Shown: in pieces, positions 36,951 to 48,600 of the stretch | How positions within the stretch are numbered: the stretch's first letter is position 1 | Layout of the letters: each line of letters starts with the position of its first letter | Origin: Chamaea fasciata | Taxonomy: Eukaryota; Chordata; Aves; Passeriformes; Sylviidae | Direction of reading: 5' to 3' | NCBI GenBank assembly: GCA_029207755.1 | Contig: JARCOQ010000003.1 | Span: 96,426,646 to 96,490,645 of the forward strand | DNA length: 64,000 bases | The notes under the pieces: generated by a model | Told to the model about the DNA's origin: nothing | Database searches by the model: none | The model's input: the letters and a program-made list of their open reading frames with translations, nothing else | Program-made: the position numbers and the translations under genes

Positions 36951-38065
36951 CTTTAACTTCAAAGTGAATGGTCAGAATCTACTTATCATCCAGGGGCCAA
37001 AAGTTAACCGTAGCAGTTTGGCATATAACACTTGCTCCATTTGCTCTAGTGATTTTGACTCTTTGTCTTTGAGGTCATACACACAGGTTCTCAGCATCCT
37101 GCTGCATTAATATTGGACATTGTCCTAACTTATCTATTAAAACGTTATTAATTGTTAATGAGAACCAGCTGAGATCTGAATATATGGGCCATTATTATGT
37201 GTGCATTGATAGGATTCCACTTGCTGGACTTCAGTCTTGCCTGGCTTGTGGCCATAATGCTCTTGTGTATCAGCCACCTGAACCAGATCAAATGGGGTCA
37301 TTTTTCATTTGTGTTTCCCTGCTCCACCTTAAGGTTTAATAGTGGATCTGGCATCATGTGGCAGGGAATTTGAAAGAAATAAGGAATAGCTTTCCCCTAA
37401 CTCATTATCTCAGGGGTCACCTCTTGTATTTCTATCCTATTCTTCAAGGAATATGTTTAGTTTTCTAATCTGTACAATGCTCTGTGGATTGGTAGCTCTC
37501 TTAAGGGTCCTTTCTACCTTTTCCTCCCATCAAAAGAATAGTGAAAGATACTGTTTAGTGTAGAGTGAACCTGTGGAAGGCTGTACAAAATAAAACACGG
37601 TTAGTAAGAAAAGACACATAAATGTTCCAAAGAAACACTTTAAACTCTCAAGTAAAAAAATCTAAAATATTTTGGATGAAACACTGCAGACATGTACTAT
37701 CTAGAAGTTGGACTATGTTTTTCTCTTGCCTCCAGTGAGGTAATTTGTTTCCTGTTAATTACTTGCACACCTACAAACAGATTTTCATCTTCATTCATTC
37801 CATGTACAACATCACTTGGGCAGAACTTGTCTCCTGACCATGTTGCTTAACTATCAGAACACATTTTCAGACAAACCAAGCAAATGAAGTGCACCTGCTT
37901 GGTGTTCTGACTCTAATGAACAGATTGTAAACTGTACCTGAGAAAGCCATGTTAATAAACCACCACCTGCTAAAACATCACTCTGTGATAAACTACCTTG
38001 GATAATTTAGTTCGCTTATAAGTCTGATTAATTTCATTCACACAGATGCATTCAGTCTGAATCAG
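36951..38065. other. AT-rich non-coding DNA between CR1 and LTR element
   Basis: Nothing recognisable. Open frames stay at or below 70 codons. Confidence 0.5.
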
Positions 38066-38070
38066 TACAC
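38066..38070. repeat. target-site duplication, left copy (TACAC)
   Basis: A five-base repeat matching 39503-39507, immediately outside TGTCTCGG at the left edge of the element. Confidence 0.5.
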
Positions 38071-39502
38071 TGTCTCGGTTTGGGAAGACAGGTATCTGTC
38101 AGGTAATAAAAAAAAAACAAACTGGAGTTTCCTTTGGAATGGAGAGTGTAACCCCCCACCCCCCTTTTTTTCTTTTTCAATTATAAATTTACAATCAGAG
38201 GCTCTTAGGCAAAGATTTGGGAAATAGGAATAGCAGTTCTTTACTAGTATGTATTACAAAGTGTTATAAATGATCAGAGCCAATTTCCAAAATCAAAGAT
38301 TTATTTAACAAATTTGAAAAGCAATTTCGGGAAACGCCACAATAAATCAGGACAACATCGATCAAATGTTGGGTGGACAATCCGGGAGCAGCAAAGGATG
38401 CTTCCCTGGAGTACTGCCCACAAATTCGGGGTCTCAGGGTAGGTGTTTTAGACCATTTTTCTACCTGAGGCGAAAACAAGATGGTAACAAAGAACCCGAA
38501 GAACATGACATCATGTACATAACATAATCATTGAAATATCTGGTGTTCACAAGGGATATCTGAAAGAGTTTCCTGAGAAACTGAGAAGACGTCTGAATGA
38601 AAAATCTCCGAATCTTCTGTCAGAAGGTTTCTGCCGCCCTCCGCCCAGATTGGTATCGGATCTCCTGATGAACTGTGAGGATGTGGTCAGCCCATGCTTA
38701 ATGGGCTGTTTCCCGGTTATCTCTCTGGCAGATGTCGAGGTAACACCTTTGGACTGTGAAAAGACTGTGGTATGCAAAGAGATGCCCTGGAACTGTTTCC
38801 AGGAATTCAGGGGTTTTTACATTTCACTGCAAAGTTTTAATACACACAATTTTAATCCACGAATTTAATACTATGTATCTATTACACAAAGCAAACAAAC
38901 ACAAAAAAACCTCACCAAACAACTACAGCATTAATAACAAATGAAAACAGTACCAAGAACCTTGAGGACTTTGTTTCACAAAACCCAGGGCAGTTTGGTT
39001 TTGGTGTCCTTGAAGGATCCTCAGAGCACCAAGCTGAAACAGTGGAAAAGTCCCGGGCTGGTAGCTGGGATGGCAGGGTGTCTCGGAAGGCAGGGGCAGG
39101 ATGTCCCGGCAGCGCAGGGGGTGCAGGGTCACGCTGTAGCAAGAGGAGCAGCGCTGAAGAAGCCGAAGGCGAGGCAGAGCCGGCCCAGCTCCTGCGGGTG
39201 GCAGAGAAAACTCAGGATTCAGGCCGAACCAGTGATAGTAGATTTCCCAGGGCTGGATCCCTTTGGCCACAGTGAAACTCTTCCAGCACACAACAGCCGT
39301 TCTCTCTCTCCCCGAACGCTGGAAAAAGAAGAGCCCGCAGCTGCCTCAAACTTTGTCTTTTACCTGCATTATCTCCCCCTTCCAACTTTGTCCACCTCTT
39401 TGTTTCGGTTAAGTACTCACAAGTATCCAACACTTGGTCTCCTTGGTAACTTATGGGGAAAAAATTCTTTAGAGAAAGAAGGAACAAACCTAACCCCCAA
39501 CA
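38071..39502 (-). mobile_element. long LTR-type element, passerine ERV family (minus strand)
   Basis: On the minus strand it begins TGTTGGGGGTTAGGTTTG at 39502 and ends CCCAAACCGAGACA at 38071. Both ends are TG...CA, and both resemble songbird endogenous-retrovirus LTR ends known to me. TACAC flanks both sides. The final 200 bp (38071-38270) match the common passerine LTR 3' end, with a T-rich region and the word AGTAAAGAACTGCTATTCC. An AATAAA signal lies at 38300-38305 (minus). The middle (about 39040-39330) is clearly GC-richer and CpG-containing. No retroviral gene is recognisable. At about 1.43 kb it is long for a single LTR, so it may be one long LTR, a shortened non-autonomous element, or two LTR pieces joined. 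Confidence 0.6.
38300..38305 (-). promoter_or_regulatory. polyadenylation signal AATAAA in LTR element
   Basis: AATAAA on the minus strand, about 230 bp before the element's 3' edge, in the position expected for the R/U5 part of an LTR. Confidence 0.4.
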
Positions 39503-39507
39503 TACAC
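39503..39507. repeat. target-site duplication, right copy (TACAC)
   Basis: Directly follows the terminal ACA of the element and matches 38066-38070. A 5-bp duplication fits class III (ERVL-like) or some class I integrations. Confidence 0.5.
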
Positions 39508-40301
39508 AAAGAACACAGTTTATACTTTGGTGAACACTGTCCCTTTTGGTAACTAAATTGTTCTAATGTCTGGTACGGTATATAAAGTTCAGTCAGCTTC
39601 AAGTAAGCTGAACAATCGAGAAACATATTTTATGTATACTTCTTGAGCCATACATTTTTTTAATAAAATATGTTCTTACTAAAAATTGAATTTAATATAA
39701 CAAAAAAGCAGCACATTTTATCTATATGTAAAAATTAATTTCTAGTTAACTTTAATACAAAGATAAAAGTTCAGTAAAACCTTGAAGAAATTATTATTTC
39801 ATTTCTAATAATATTATGGGTTATGGGACTTTAAAAGAGGTAAAAAATCATTCCAGTGTAAACAGTACATGTCTTTCATGTCTGTTGAAATCCCTTCTTG
39901 GGGCGTTTGCTGCTTAACTGTCCCAGGGGCTTCGGGTGAACACCCTGTATTTCCTTGAGTCCTCCTTGATGCCCTTTTTGAAGTGTAGAAGTAGCTCAAG
40001 ACTCTGGTTCTGGCTGTTACATATTAATGCAATTAGTCAAAGTTATAGCACTGTAATTTTAATTATTTTCATGTAAGGAAGTGACACAATGGGTGGTATA
40101 ACTTGCAGGCTGATTAAATGATAGGGAGAAGGAGAAGTGTTTTAGGTTCTTCTTCAGTTTATAGCTCCTTTCATAGAGAAATGTGTAGCACCATATGTTC
40201 AATTTAAATTCTGGTATAGAAGTAGTAGATTTTATTCAAATCCATTCAAAACATAAAACAAAGAATACATTGGGAATTTTGTACATGAATGCTCCTACCA
40301 G
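39508..40301. other. AT-rich non-coding DNA, with one GC-richer unassigned patch
   Basis: The 39870-40010 segment is slightly GC-richer, with an open minus-strand frame of 61 codons (39814-39999). It feels like an old mobile-element fragment, but I could not assign it. The remainder is featureless. Confidence 0.4.
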
Positions 40302-40310
40302 TGTTTTTTT

Positions 40311-40345
<35 letters not shown>

Positions 40346-40382
40346 TTTTTTTTTTTTGTTTGTTTGTTTGTTTTTTTTTTTG
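40302..40382 (+). repeat. compound microsatellite: T-run, (GT)n, T-run, (GTTT)n, T-run
   Basis: T12, then about seven GT units, a T run of nearly 30, four GTTT units and another T run. It encodes a meaningless phenylalanine/cysteine/valine-rich frame (40195-40455). It is probably highly length-variable. Confidence 0.9.
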
Positions 40383-41980
40383 TACAATAACAGTAATTGA
40401 AGACAGGTCAACAGGACACTTTATTCTTCTATCATTTTCAGATGAGTATTTTTAAAAACATATCCAATATTCAGTTCTAAGATAACAGGTAGCAGGTTGA
40501 TAATTCAAAGTACTGAGGGTTTTAAAATTAGGAGCTTGAAACAAGTTTGTATTTTTTGTTTTAGGAAGGGCTGGATAGTACATTTCTTGGTCACAGTATT
40601 TGTGTTAGACACACCCCTACCTGCAGCAAGGCTTATCCAAGCAGAAGTCTATGGTGCTTTTTTTTTTCAGATGCACTTCATACTGATTTCACAAATTAAG
40701 TAAGTTAATAGCAATATAGGGTATTTTGCTGATTTAAATTACTTACACTAAAACTCTTTTCAGTTTAAAAAATAACTAAAAGTCACACTTTCATATGATT
40801 TTTCAGACTGACAAAAATATCTCATTTAGACCCCAGCAAAAAATGTGATTTGCTTTGAATGCCCTTTTCAGACTTAATATAGGTTATCTTCCTAATTGTT
40901 GATAATTATTTAAGTAAGTCAGATAAGTATTTGGATGCAACAGATATTGAAAAATAGCTAAGTGATCAGTGAAGCTCATGAAAGGTCTGATTACACTGAC
41001 ATTTCCGTTGACTTTTTTGTATTTTGAAAGTTTGAGTTAGCTCTGATATTATTTAAATACTGTCTAATTTTACAGCCACTTCCGTGGTGCAGGAAAAAAC
41101 CCAACTGAAGTAAAATAAATGGTATTATTCCTTTTTTCTTCTTTCTTTTTGTTACATGGCTGAAACACATTGCACTTCTACTTTTATTGCCACTTCTTTC
41201 TGGATAGTGTAAGTCAGTTTGATAATAGGAATGTACATTTGCTGTGGTGCAATGTAGCTATGAAATGTGCTAGGTGCAAAAGAAATGGTTTTAGTCTTTT
41301 CTAAGAGGTTTTGTTGTGCAGAGAAATCAACAGAAGCCTGGCATACCAAAACTGAATAATAATCCCAAATCTATATTAAGAAATTGGACAACTTTTTATA
41401 AGACACAATTACGGAAGTATTAATTTTACTAAGAATATGGACTTTATCTACAGGAGTTGTCAATGAGATCAGAATCAGGCACAGTGTTGCTTTTCCCAAT
41501 GTCAAAGTCTTTTATATGCATCCTATTTTCTTTTTCAAACATAAAAATCACGAGTGAAAGGTTTAACGTCATCCAGAAAATTTATTTTTTGCATGGTGCA
41601 TCTATTATTTTCATAACAGAAGCCGTATTTCTTTTGTGAACACATTAGTAAAACACATAAGGAGATAAATCTCTCGTGGGATTGATTCAATCTGGCAAAC
41701 TGCCATGTGTCTCCTTCGTGTATGGAAGAGGCTGAGCCAAGTAGTTTAGTCTAACTTTCATAAGGCCCAGTTTAGGCAGCAATGTTACTACTTCTTCACT
41801 TCTAAAGGCTGAAATCAAGAAAGAATTTGAGCATGGAGCATTAGTTCTTTCATAACTGTGTATTACATACATTATATAATGTAGAACAGGTCCCTGTTTC
41901 CATTTTAAGGTATCGGTTCTGACAGTTACATACAGAATCACTTTTTATTTTGGATAGCTGCAGCAGATTATATGAATTGT
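40383..41980. other. AT-rich non-coding DNA
   Basis: No gene or repeat recognised. Frames of 60-68 codons lack any family resemblance. Confidence 0.5.
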
Positions 41981-41985
41981 CTTTT
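41981..41985. repeat. target-site duplication, left copy (CTTTT)
   Basis: Five bases directly before the TGTCC start of the solo LTR, identical to 42511-42515. Confidence 0.75.
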
Positions 41986-42110
41986 TGTCCTGGGTTGAAG
42001 TATATTCTATCACCATCTTCATGAACTGTTGAAACCGGGTGAGGCAGTGCTCCCTGCCTCCTCCACTCTGGATTATCTTCCGTTAATGGGCCCATCAGCA
42101 CCTTGCCACA

Positions 42111-42117
42111 TGACTCA
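42111..42117. promoter_or_regulatory. AP-1 consensus site, copy 1
   Basis: TGACTCA, the exact consensus for Fos/Jun (AP-1) binding, inside the first copy of the duplicated U3 block. Occupancy is unknown. Confidence 0.55.
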
Positions 42118-42173
42118 CAGATAACCCCCTCCTGGACTACCTCCTGTTAATGGGCCCATCAGGCCTTATCACA

Positions 42174-42180
42174 TGACTCA
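42174..42180. promoter_or_regulatory. AP-1 consensus site, copy 2
   Basis: A second exact TGACTCA, 63 bp after the first, about 56 bp upstream of the TATA box. Conservation of this heptamer while neighbouring bases differ between copies is compatible with function before or at insertion. Confidence 0.55.
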
Positions 42181-42235
42181 CCATCCCATTGTGAGATGCT
42201 CCACCCAGAGGGAGGAACCAAGCATTCCAGCCTGG

Positions 42236-42242
42236 ATATAAG
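42236..42242 (+). promoter_or_regulatory. LTR TATA box
   Basis: ATATAAG following GCCTGG, in the position of the U3/R core promoter of this LTR family. Transcription, if any, would start about 25-30 bp downstream. Confidence 0.6.
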
Positions 42243-42510
42243 CTGAGACTCTGAACACCAGAGCAGCGCTTACCTACTGGACTCCCAGAGGACAAGAGCT
42301 ACTGCTGGATCTTGAAACCCATTATTTCTACAGGATCATCGCTTCAACAGAACCACTCTGCTTGGACTGCTACCACCATAAGGTGTCAGGTTGTATTCTG
42401 TCTGTCAGTGTTCTTGTACTACTGCACTTATTTATTTCTTTTAATTTTTTCCCTATAAAATTATAATTCTGACTTGCAATCTCCCACTGATTTAATTTCA
42501 AACCAGTACA

Positions 42511-42515
42511 CTTTT
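42511..42515. repeat. target-site duplication, right copy (CTTTT)
   Basis: Directly follows the terminal ACA of the solo LTR and is identical to 41981-41985. Confidence 0.75.
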
Positions 42516-45439
42516 GTAGTACTAAATGTGGCAGAACTTCATGCTTTTTATTTAATAATTTGTGAGATCTGCATGCCCTTTACTTGTTGGAAGATTTTGG
42601 ATGGTTTTTTTTACAGTGCTTAAAAAACATTTTGAATCTATAGATTCTGAGGCTATTGTGTTTTTATCTGCAGGATGTGGCTTAATCTTCTTGACATTTC
42701 CATTGGGTATGATCCAGTTCTACTACTCTAACCAGTACTTGTGATATTTAAGACTCTTGTTTAACAGTGCAAAACTTGTACTTGACTCTGAGGTGCTGGG
42801 TTTGAAATAAATATATTTGAAATGAATTTCTGAATTATAGCCTGATTTATATAGGTTTCCAAGTACCACAGCCACATCACATTATATTTATATTAGTCTT
42901 TTAATATTTTGCATATATTCTTTGTAATTCATACTGTAGTGGTGGACACTGCTATTTGTTTTCTTATATGTGCAAATTGATAATAAATTTTGATCTTTTA
43001 TTGGTAAAATTGTTAATGAAACAGTGAAATGAAGTACAAATATAAGCATTCACATGGAAAATGTTATTGATTGTATTGCATTTTTGTAAATATAATGCAA
43101 ATTTCTGTGAAAATATCTCTTATTTGAAATGCCTAATTCAATCTCAAATTTATTTACACCATGTGTAAATACACAGATTCTGTACACCACCGGTGTTTTA
43201 TGCAGGTAGACCTGTGAAAAGAAACCTTCTTTTGTTTTGTTTTAAAATTGTTCTGTAACTTTTGATGACAGGCATGTCTAGACTGATTTTATGTAATATA
43301 TTTTTACACTGGAAACTATAACTTGTAACATTTAATGATTTTTATAATATTTATGCATTTATTTATAAAGTCAAAAGCTTGAGATTTCCCCCATAAGTAA
43401 AAATATTATTTTATTTCTTTGGAGAGATAACTTGCTGATTTTTTTTATTTAGCTAATCCCTTCTGTGTGATTTTTCCAATATTGGGATTAACTTTATCTC
43501 TATTATCTAATCAGTGTGAGATGACCTATACAGTAAAGCAGTATACTGCTTTACTCCTTTACTTGTTCTTGGGAATTACTATTTTTATTACTTTCAGAGC
43601 TTTTAAGAACTTTGCCATAGAAAACTTGAGCTTATATCTATTTATGAGGAAATAGAGACATATAATACATGTGTAAACATGTATTTACTACACAGGGGTT
43701 AATGGATGGATCTCATGGAAATAGGTTATACGTATGAGTAAAATATGTATAAGATACATGTTTGCTGCTGTTCAGAAAAATCTTACCCCTTCTCCAGCAT
43801 GTGCATTCAGGCTCATCCCACATTATTCCTCATGAACTTCTGCTTTATTAAGTGTCCAGAGTTCATTGAAAATATTGTTTATCTTTGCAAAAAAGCCATT
43901 ACAACTTCTGAGTTGGTAGTTCTGTCATTTTTCTGTAGTCCTCAATAGTATTTTTAGCTACTTGACATAGCTCCTTTCTACATCTCATTTATTTTTTAAG
44001 TATTGGCAACCTGTGATGGGGAATTCTATTGTCAGTGCACTATCCCTTTGCCATCATCTCATCCAGAATCTGAAAAAGCCATTAGTTCAACAGCACATCT
44101 ACATTCTTGATTTCCATCATTATTAGTGACCACTTGAAATATTTTAATGTAACCTTGTCTCATGAATTGTTTCTGAGTATATTATTGCCCTTACTTCTAT
44201 GTTGTATCTGCCAGTTATGCGACTTCATCCGGGACAACTGAATCATGGCTGTGATGAACCTCAGGATGCCTGAAGACATCTCAGTTTACATATGCTGAAA
44301 TTAATGTTGTTCTGAAAGACAAACTTCTAGGAATCTGACATTTTGTTTGTAATCTAAATGAACTCTTGTGTTGTGTAGATGTCTTTTTGTTTGCTCTCTC
44401 TTACAGAGACTTCGAGTATACTGATGGACTTTTCTAATTTATAAACTGTTTGCCATGAGAGAAAAAATTTCTGCCTCTAAGTGACCTAATGACTGGGGAC
44501 ACTGCGCTTTAGGCCTGACTCCTGCAAAGATTTTTGAGCCTGTTTTTGAGTAGCCTTAGAGAAACTAATAGATGTGCACATATGCACATGTATTTAGAGG
44601 ATCAGGCTACAATTTCTAAAGAATTGTGTGGGACTGTGTTTTTCTGTGAGACTGTCACATGGGATGCAAGAATAGTAATCCATATTTTATTACTGTCTTT
44701 TAATTTTTCCATTTTAGAATTTTTGTGTTGCAGATCGAGGCAAAATTTGCAATAAAATACATATTTATACTGCAAGGGGCTGTCTTCTACATAATCTACT
44801 ATTAAACTAGTGCTTTGTAAAGAAACAAGCAATAAATTATCCATCTGTCTTCACAATTCAAAATGGAAACCCCTAATGGGTGGTTAAATGATCTTTATTC
44901 TTTACTGGCACATGCATACATGCCTCCTATTAAGCTTTGGTGGATTTGGAAAGAAGGGATTTAATTATTTATTGGCTGCTGAATATTGTATTTTTACTTT
45001 ACATGTTGGTGATGATTAATTCTTTTTGTAATTTTCTGATGAATTATTTCTGTTTCTGCCTAATCAGCAGGCATACTGTGAAATATAATTGCACTTGAAG
45101 GAAAATTACAGTCTCATGAGATGAATAAGTTTGATGATTAAATTATGTAGAATAAAGAAATAACATTCACATACCCAACCAAGATGACATACTCATCCTT
45201 TGTTGTGCTTTGATGACCTTCATTAAAACAGAGTATTTTTAGAATGAATTCTAAAAATAACTAATACAAAAAATATAAAAAATATCTATAGTTTTAGAAA
45301 AAATTCAATGTATTTCAAGTCATACTATATGAAATGAAATTTGAAAAAATCCTAAATAAGATACAGTCTTACAGTAAATGCAAAATTTTCACCTTTTAAA
45401 ATTAAAAAATATAGGTCCTGGTCTAGGTTTAACATAATG
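42516..45439. other. AT-rich non-coding DNA
   Basis: No recognisable transposon, exon or RNA. It contains a near-perfect palindrome at 45234-45259, described separately. Open frames are 80 codons or fewer. Confidence 0.5.
45234..45259. repeat. 26-bp palindrome, 12-bp arms
   Basis: TATTTTTAGAAT (45234-45245) and ATTCTAAAAATA (45248-45259) are exact reverse complements with only GA between them. No associated gene or element is recognised. Confidence 0.75.
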
Positions 45440-45665
45440 TAAATTGCTGAGGTTGGAAAAAGCTCCTAAAATTGATCCCACAATTTTAGTAAAACCCACA
45501 TTTAGTAATTTAGTAAACCCCACATTTACTACTAAAGTTGATTACTGGACTTCATCACAGATAGGTTTACAGGCTGCAGTTCATATTGGCAGGAGGCAGA
45601 CTTGTTTGAAAGGGACCTTAAAGAGTTCCAGCTGTCCCCTCACCACAGGCAGGGATGCTGTAATA
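45440..45665 (-). mobile_element. probable CR1-derived remnants, strongly decayed
   Basis: Two patches resemble antisense CR1 3' ends: TGCTGAGGTTGGAAAAAGCTCC near 45445, and GAAAGGGACCTTAAAGAG followed by ACAGGCAGGGATGCTG near 45608-45660. Between them is a short direct repeat (AGTAAAMCCCACATTTA at about 45488 and 45512). Similarity is weak and the boundaries are approximate. Confidence 0.35.
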
Positions 45666-48600
45666 TTTACAAAATCCCCACATTTTTAAGACAAGCAAGA
45701 CTTTGCTTTATAAGTAATAGATTTTTGAGTATAAGTAGAGCAAACAGCTGTCTAGGTATATATTATGAAATAGCATTATTAAAAGATGTAAAATTAAGTT
45801 TTTGCTGGACTTTGATGAGCTCATTTTGAAAGGTGAACTTTACCTTTCATGAGAATGACACCCTAAATTGATTTTGCAGGTTTTCCAATGAATTGGAACT
45901 CTTCAGAGTGCTAATTCTGAGTTACAGCTTCTATATGACAACTTGCACTATGGATTGAGTGCAAAATCATGCAAATTGAGCCACAAATTACAAAAAAAAA
46001 AAAAAAGAGAGAGTGAGAAGGAAATTAGCCTTTGTCATACAGGCCTGACATTTCATGAGAAATTTTTCAAAAAGTGCTTATAGTATAGATTGTCACCAAG
46101 ATTGACGTGCATGGTAGCAAATCCCTCTAGTCCAAGTAGTCATTTTTACCTCAGTGGAGTGATTGCTAGAGTCTTGGTTGAAGAGTTTCAGAGAAAAACT
46201 TGTCTTTCTAAAATAAATAATCTATTAGAACAACTCTCTGTAATTTTCAAAACAGAATTTGGAGTTTGAACTTTCTATGACTGGTGATCTTTAATGCTGA
46301 GTCTCAGAAGAGGTTTTGTATGATATTTCTGAAGAATGCTGGGGGACATGAAGGAAAAAAAGCCCTCAATAAATGGACAGAATTAATATGCTGAGTGCAG
46401 TGCAGCTTCGCTTAAAAGAATGACTCAGTAGTCATATTTTAAAACAGAATCAAATGGGGATAGCCAGAGATTTAGCCAATGTAAGTCACTGAAGGCAGTA
46501 GGACATTGTCAGGAGATGCCACATGGTACATGGAATATAGATCCCTTGTTGTGAATATACACATTGCTTGGGTTACTTCTCCAGAATGAAATAATTAGAA
46601 CTTCTGGCACAAAGTACCAAAGAACTGTAAACTGATTTTTATAAAAGATTTTAATATTTCAGAAATTCTTTAATTCAAAACACTTTGCTATTTCTCTTTA
46701 GGTTCGGTTTGCTTTATGCTTGCTTGTTTGTCTTTTTTATGTCCCTCGGCCTCCTCTTGCTAATGCTAGTTAGAAGGATTGTCCTGCTAACTCTTTCATG
46801 TTTACTGAATGAAAGAAGATGCTGGGGAAAAAACCGCAGCCGGGCAGTGGTGCTGAGGGAAATGGCATGTAGGGTTTGAAAAATATACTTTATACTATAA
46901 TGAATATGTAAAAAAGACCTTTGAAAGAACCTTGACCACAGTAAAAAGCATGAAGTATTGAAAGCAGAAAAAGTCTTAAAAGAAAAGGCATCAGAAAAGC
47001 ATAAGGAGCTTTCTGTGTATGTGTAGAATGTGAATACAGCTGAAGTCAAATCTCTTCAAAGAACTTTCCTAAGAAGAAGAAGAGCCATAATTTTGCACGA
47101 GTTGAGTCTGTTTTTATTCATACCTATTAATGTCCAGATAAATTAAATCCAAATCTAGTGTGTGTGGTGTTATCAGTATTTGAAAGATCTCTTTTGGTGT
47201 TCATGGGAATGAAACAGAATCTCCCTCAAGCAGAAATTCTGGTGGTGAATGGGCTTCTTTTGTTAATGAGAAGGCGGAAATATTTGCAACAGGGATTCTG
47301 ATTTTGGTAGGCTACTGGAGAGTGAGCACTCTGGTGACAACTGGGTTGGGATTTCTCTCATCTAGTATTAAATTTCTCCATCTATGACAGTAGAAAAAAA
47401 CTAATGGTCAATAAAGCTAAACCGGTTGATCTGTGGGCACCTATCTCTTCATGTAACTAAATATGAAGATTGCATGGAGCCAGAACAGCAAAGAGTGATA
47501 ATATTATTTGTTGATGAATCAACTACCATCTTATTGGTTGTTGATTAAATCATCTAGCAAGGTATTATAGTTTAGGTACTGTCGCTTGGGAAGATAGTAA
47601 GATAGACTCATGCCAGTAAGATCGACAACTGCTGAAGATATTGTAGGGCAAGGTATTATGTTCTTTTTTGAAGCATGTATTTCCATGATTAAAAAAAAAA
47701 AAGAAAATGTGGTCATTTAATAACTAAAGTTTTTCTTATTTTCATAAATTGTAGCAGTTTCTATGGACAGGATTATTCATTATCTTGGGGGTGGCATTTA
47801 TTTTCCTCAGTTTTTTCAGTTTGATTTTTAATTAAGAATGGCTCTGGTCTGGCCCTTGTTGCTATGATTGATCAGCCGGTAGGAAGATGAAAGAAGTGTA
47901 TTTCTAAGAATAGAATTAGACTGGCTTGTCTGTGTGAGGTCCTGAATCTTGTTAATCTTGTTAATCATAGGGCATTTTAGGTTTTGTCTCATTAGACTTC
48001 ACAAATTTGTATTTTTATCCACAGTGTGTCTAAGTCTAACTTTAGCATTAACTTCGAAGTGAATAGATGTCAAACTCATTACTTTCTCTGATTCTTCTTG
48101 TAAGATAAGTTTCATTTAAGAGCAGAAATCTCAGCCCGATCATCACAATTTAATTCAAAGATCAAATCAATAGGTAATTACTTTTCATTTTGCATTCAGT
48201 ATCAGAGGAAATTATTCCTTGAGCATGTATTCAAGTAGAGAAAGATAGTGACCTTGAGTGTAGTGGGCATTGTTCATTCCCAGAACTACCACTTTTCTAT
48301 ATTTCAGTGTTGCAACTACAAGGTCTTTCTTTAGAGGTAAATATTAGCAAAAATCCTGGGTTTGTATTTCAGGAATATGACTGCTTCTGAGGGTCCTTAC
48401 AGCTATGATTTCTTAATGTTTACAGTTTAAATCTTTGGACTGTTATTAAGGCAATGGTTTTTAATGTAGCCTCATGTTTCCCCATTATATTAATTGCATT
48501 TGAAATGCTGGCATGTGGTTGTTATTGAAGCTAAGGAGGGGTTAAAACTGAAGCCAAAGTTTCACTTTGAAAGTCCAGTGCATTGTAGAGACTAGGAATG

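Larger units (their letters stand above)
42082..42181 (+). repeat. duplicated U3 block (64-bp period) in solo LTR
   Basis: GTTAATGGGCCCATCAG occurs at 42082-42098 and 42146-42162, and CACATGACTCAC at 42107-42118 and 42170-42181. The two copies form a near-tandem pair with small length differences. U3 enhancer duplications are common in retroviral LTRs and usually raise promoter strength in particular cell types (established for the class; inferred here). Confidence 0.85.
41986..42510 (+). mobile_element. solo LTR, passerine ERVL-type family (plus strand)
   Basis: A 525-bp element running from TGTCCTGGGTTGAAG to AAACCAGTACA, with TG...CA ends and exact CTTTT target duplications on both sides. 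U3 contains a 64-bp near-tandem duplication with two AP-1 sites. A TATA box (ATATAAG) sits at 42236-42242 after CAAGCATTCCAGCCTGG. R/U5 carries TGCTACCACCATAAGGTGTC, GTATTCTGTCTGTCAGTG and a TATAAA poly-A-type signal at 42454-42459. The body closely resembles songbird LTRs I know. No internal retroviral sequence adjoins, so it formed by LTR-LTR recombination. A 5-bp duplication agrees with class III. Confidence 0.88.

Noticed and set aside
38923..39291. 122-codon minus-strand frame in the LTR element
   Set aside because: It overlaps the 203-codon plus frame, lies in GC-rich LTR sequence, and has no recognisable retroviral or cellular family.
38941..39552. 203-codon open frame on the plus strand, the longest in the window
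   Set aside because: It runs antisense through the GC-rich core of the LTR-type element and crosses that element's right boundary (39502) into flanking DNA. It shows no domain, and overlapping frames are open on the other strand. Composition explains it.
40195..40455. Phenylalanine/cysteine-rich frame that looks like a membrane segment
   Set aside because: Encoded by the T/GT/GTTT compound microsatellite.
46714..47049. 111-codon minus-strand frame
   Set aside because: No recognisable motif, low-complexity hydrophobic and serine-rich composition, and overlap with an unrelated plus frame.
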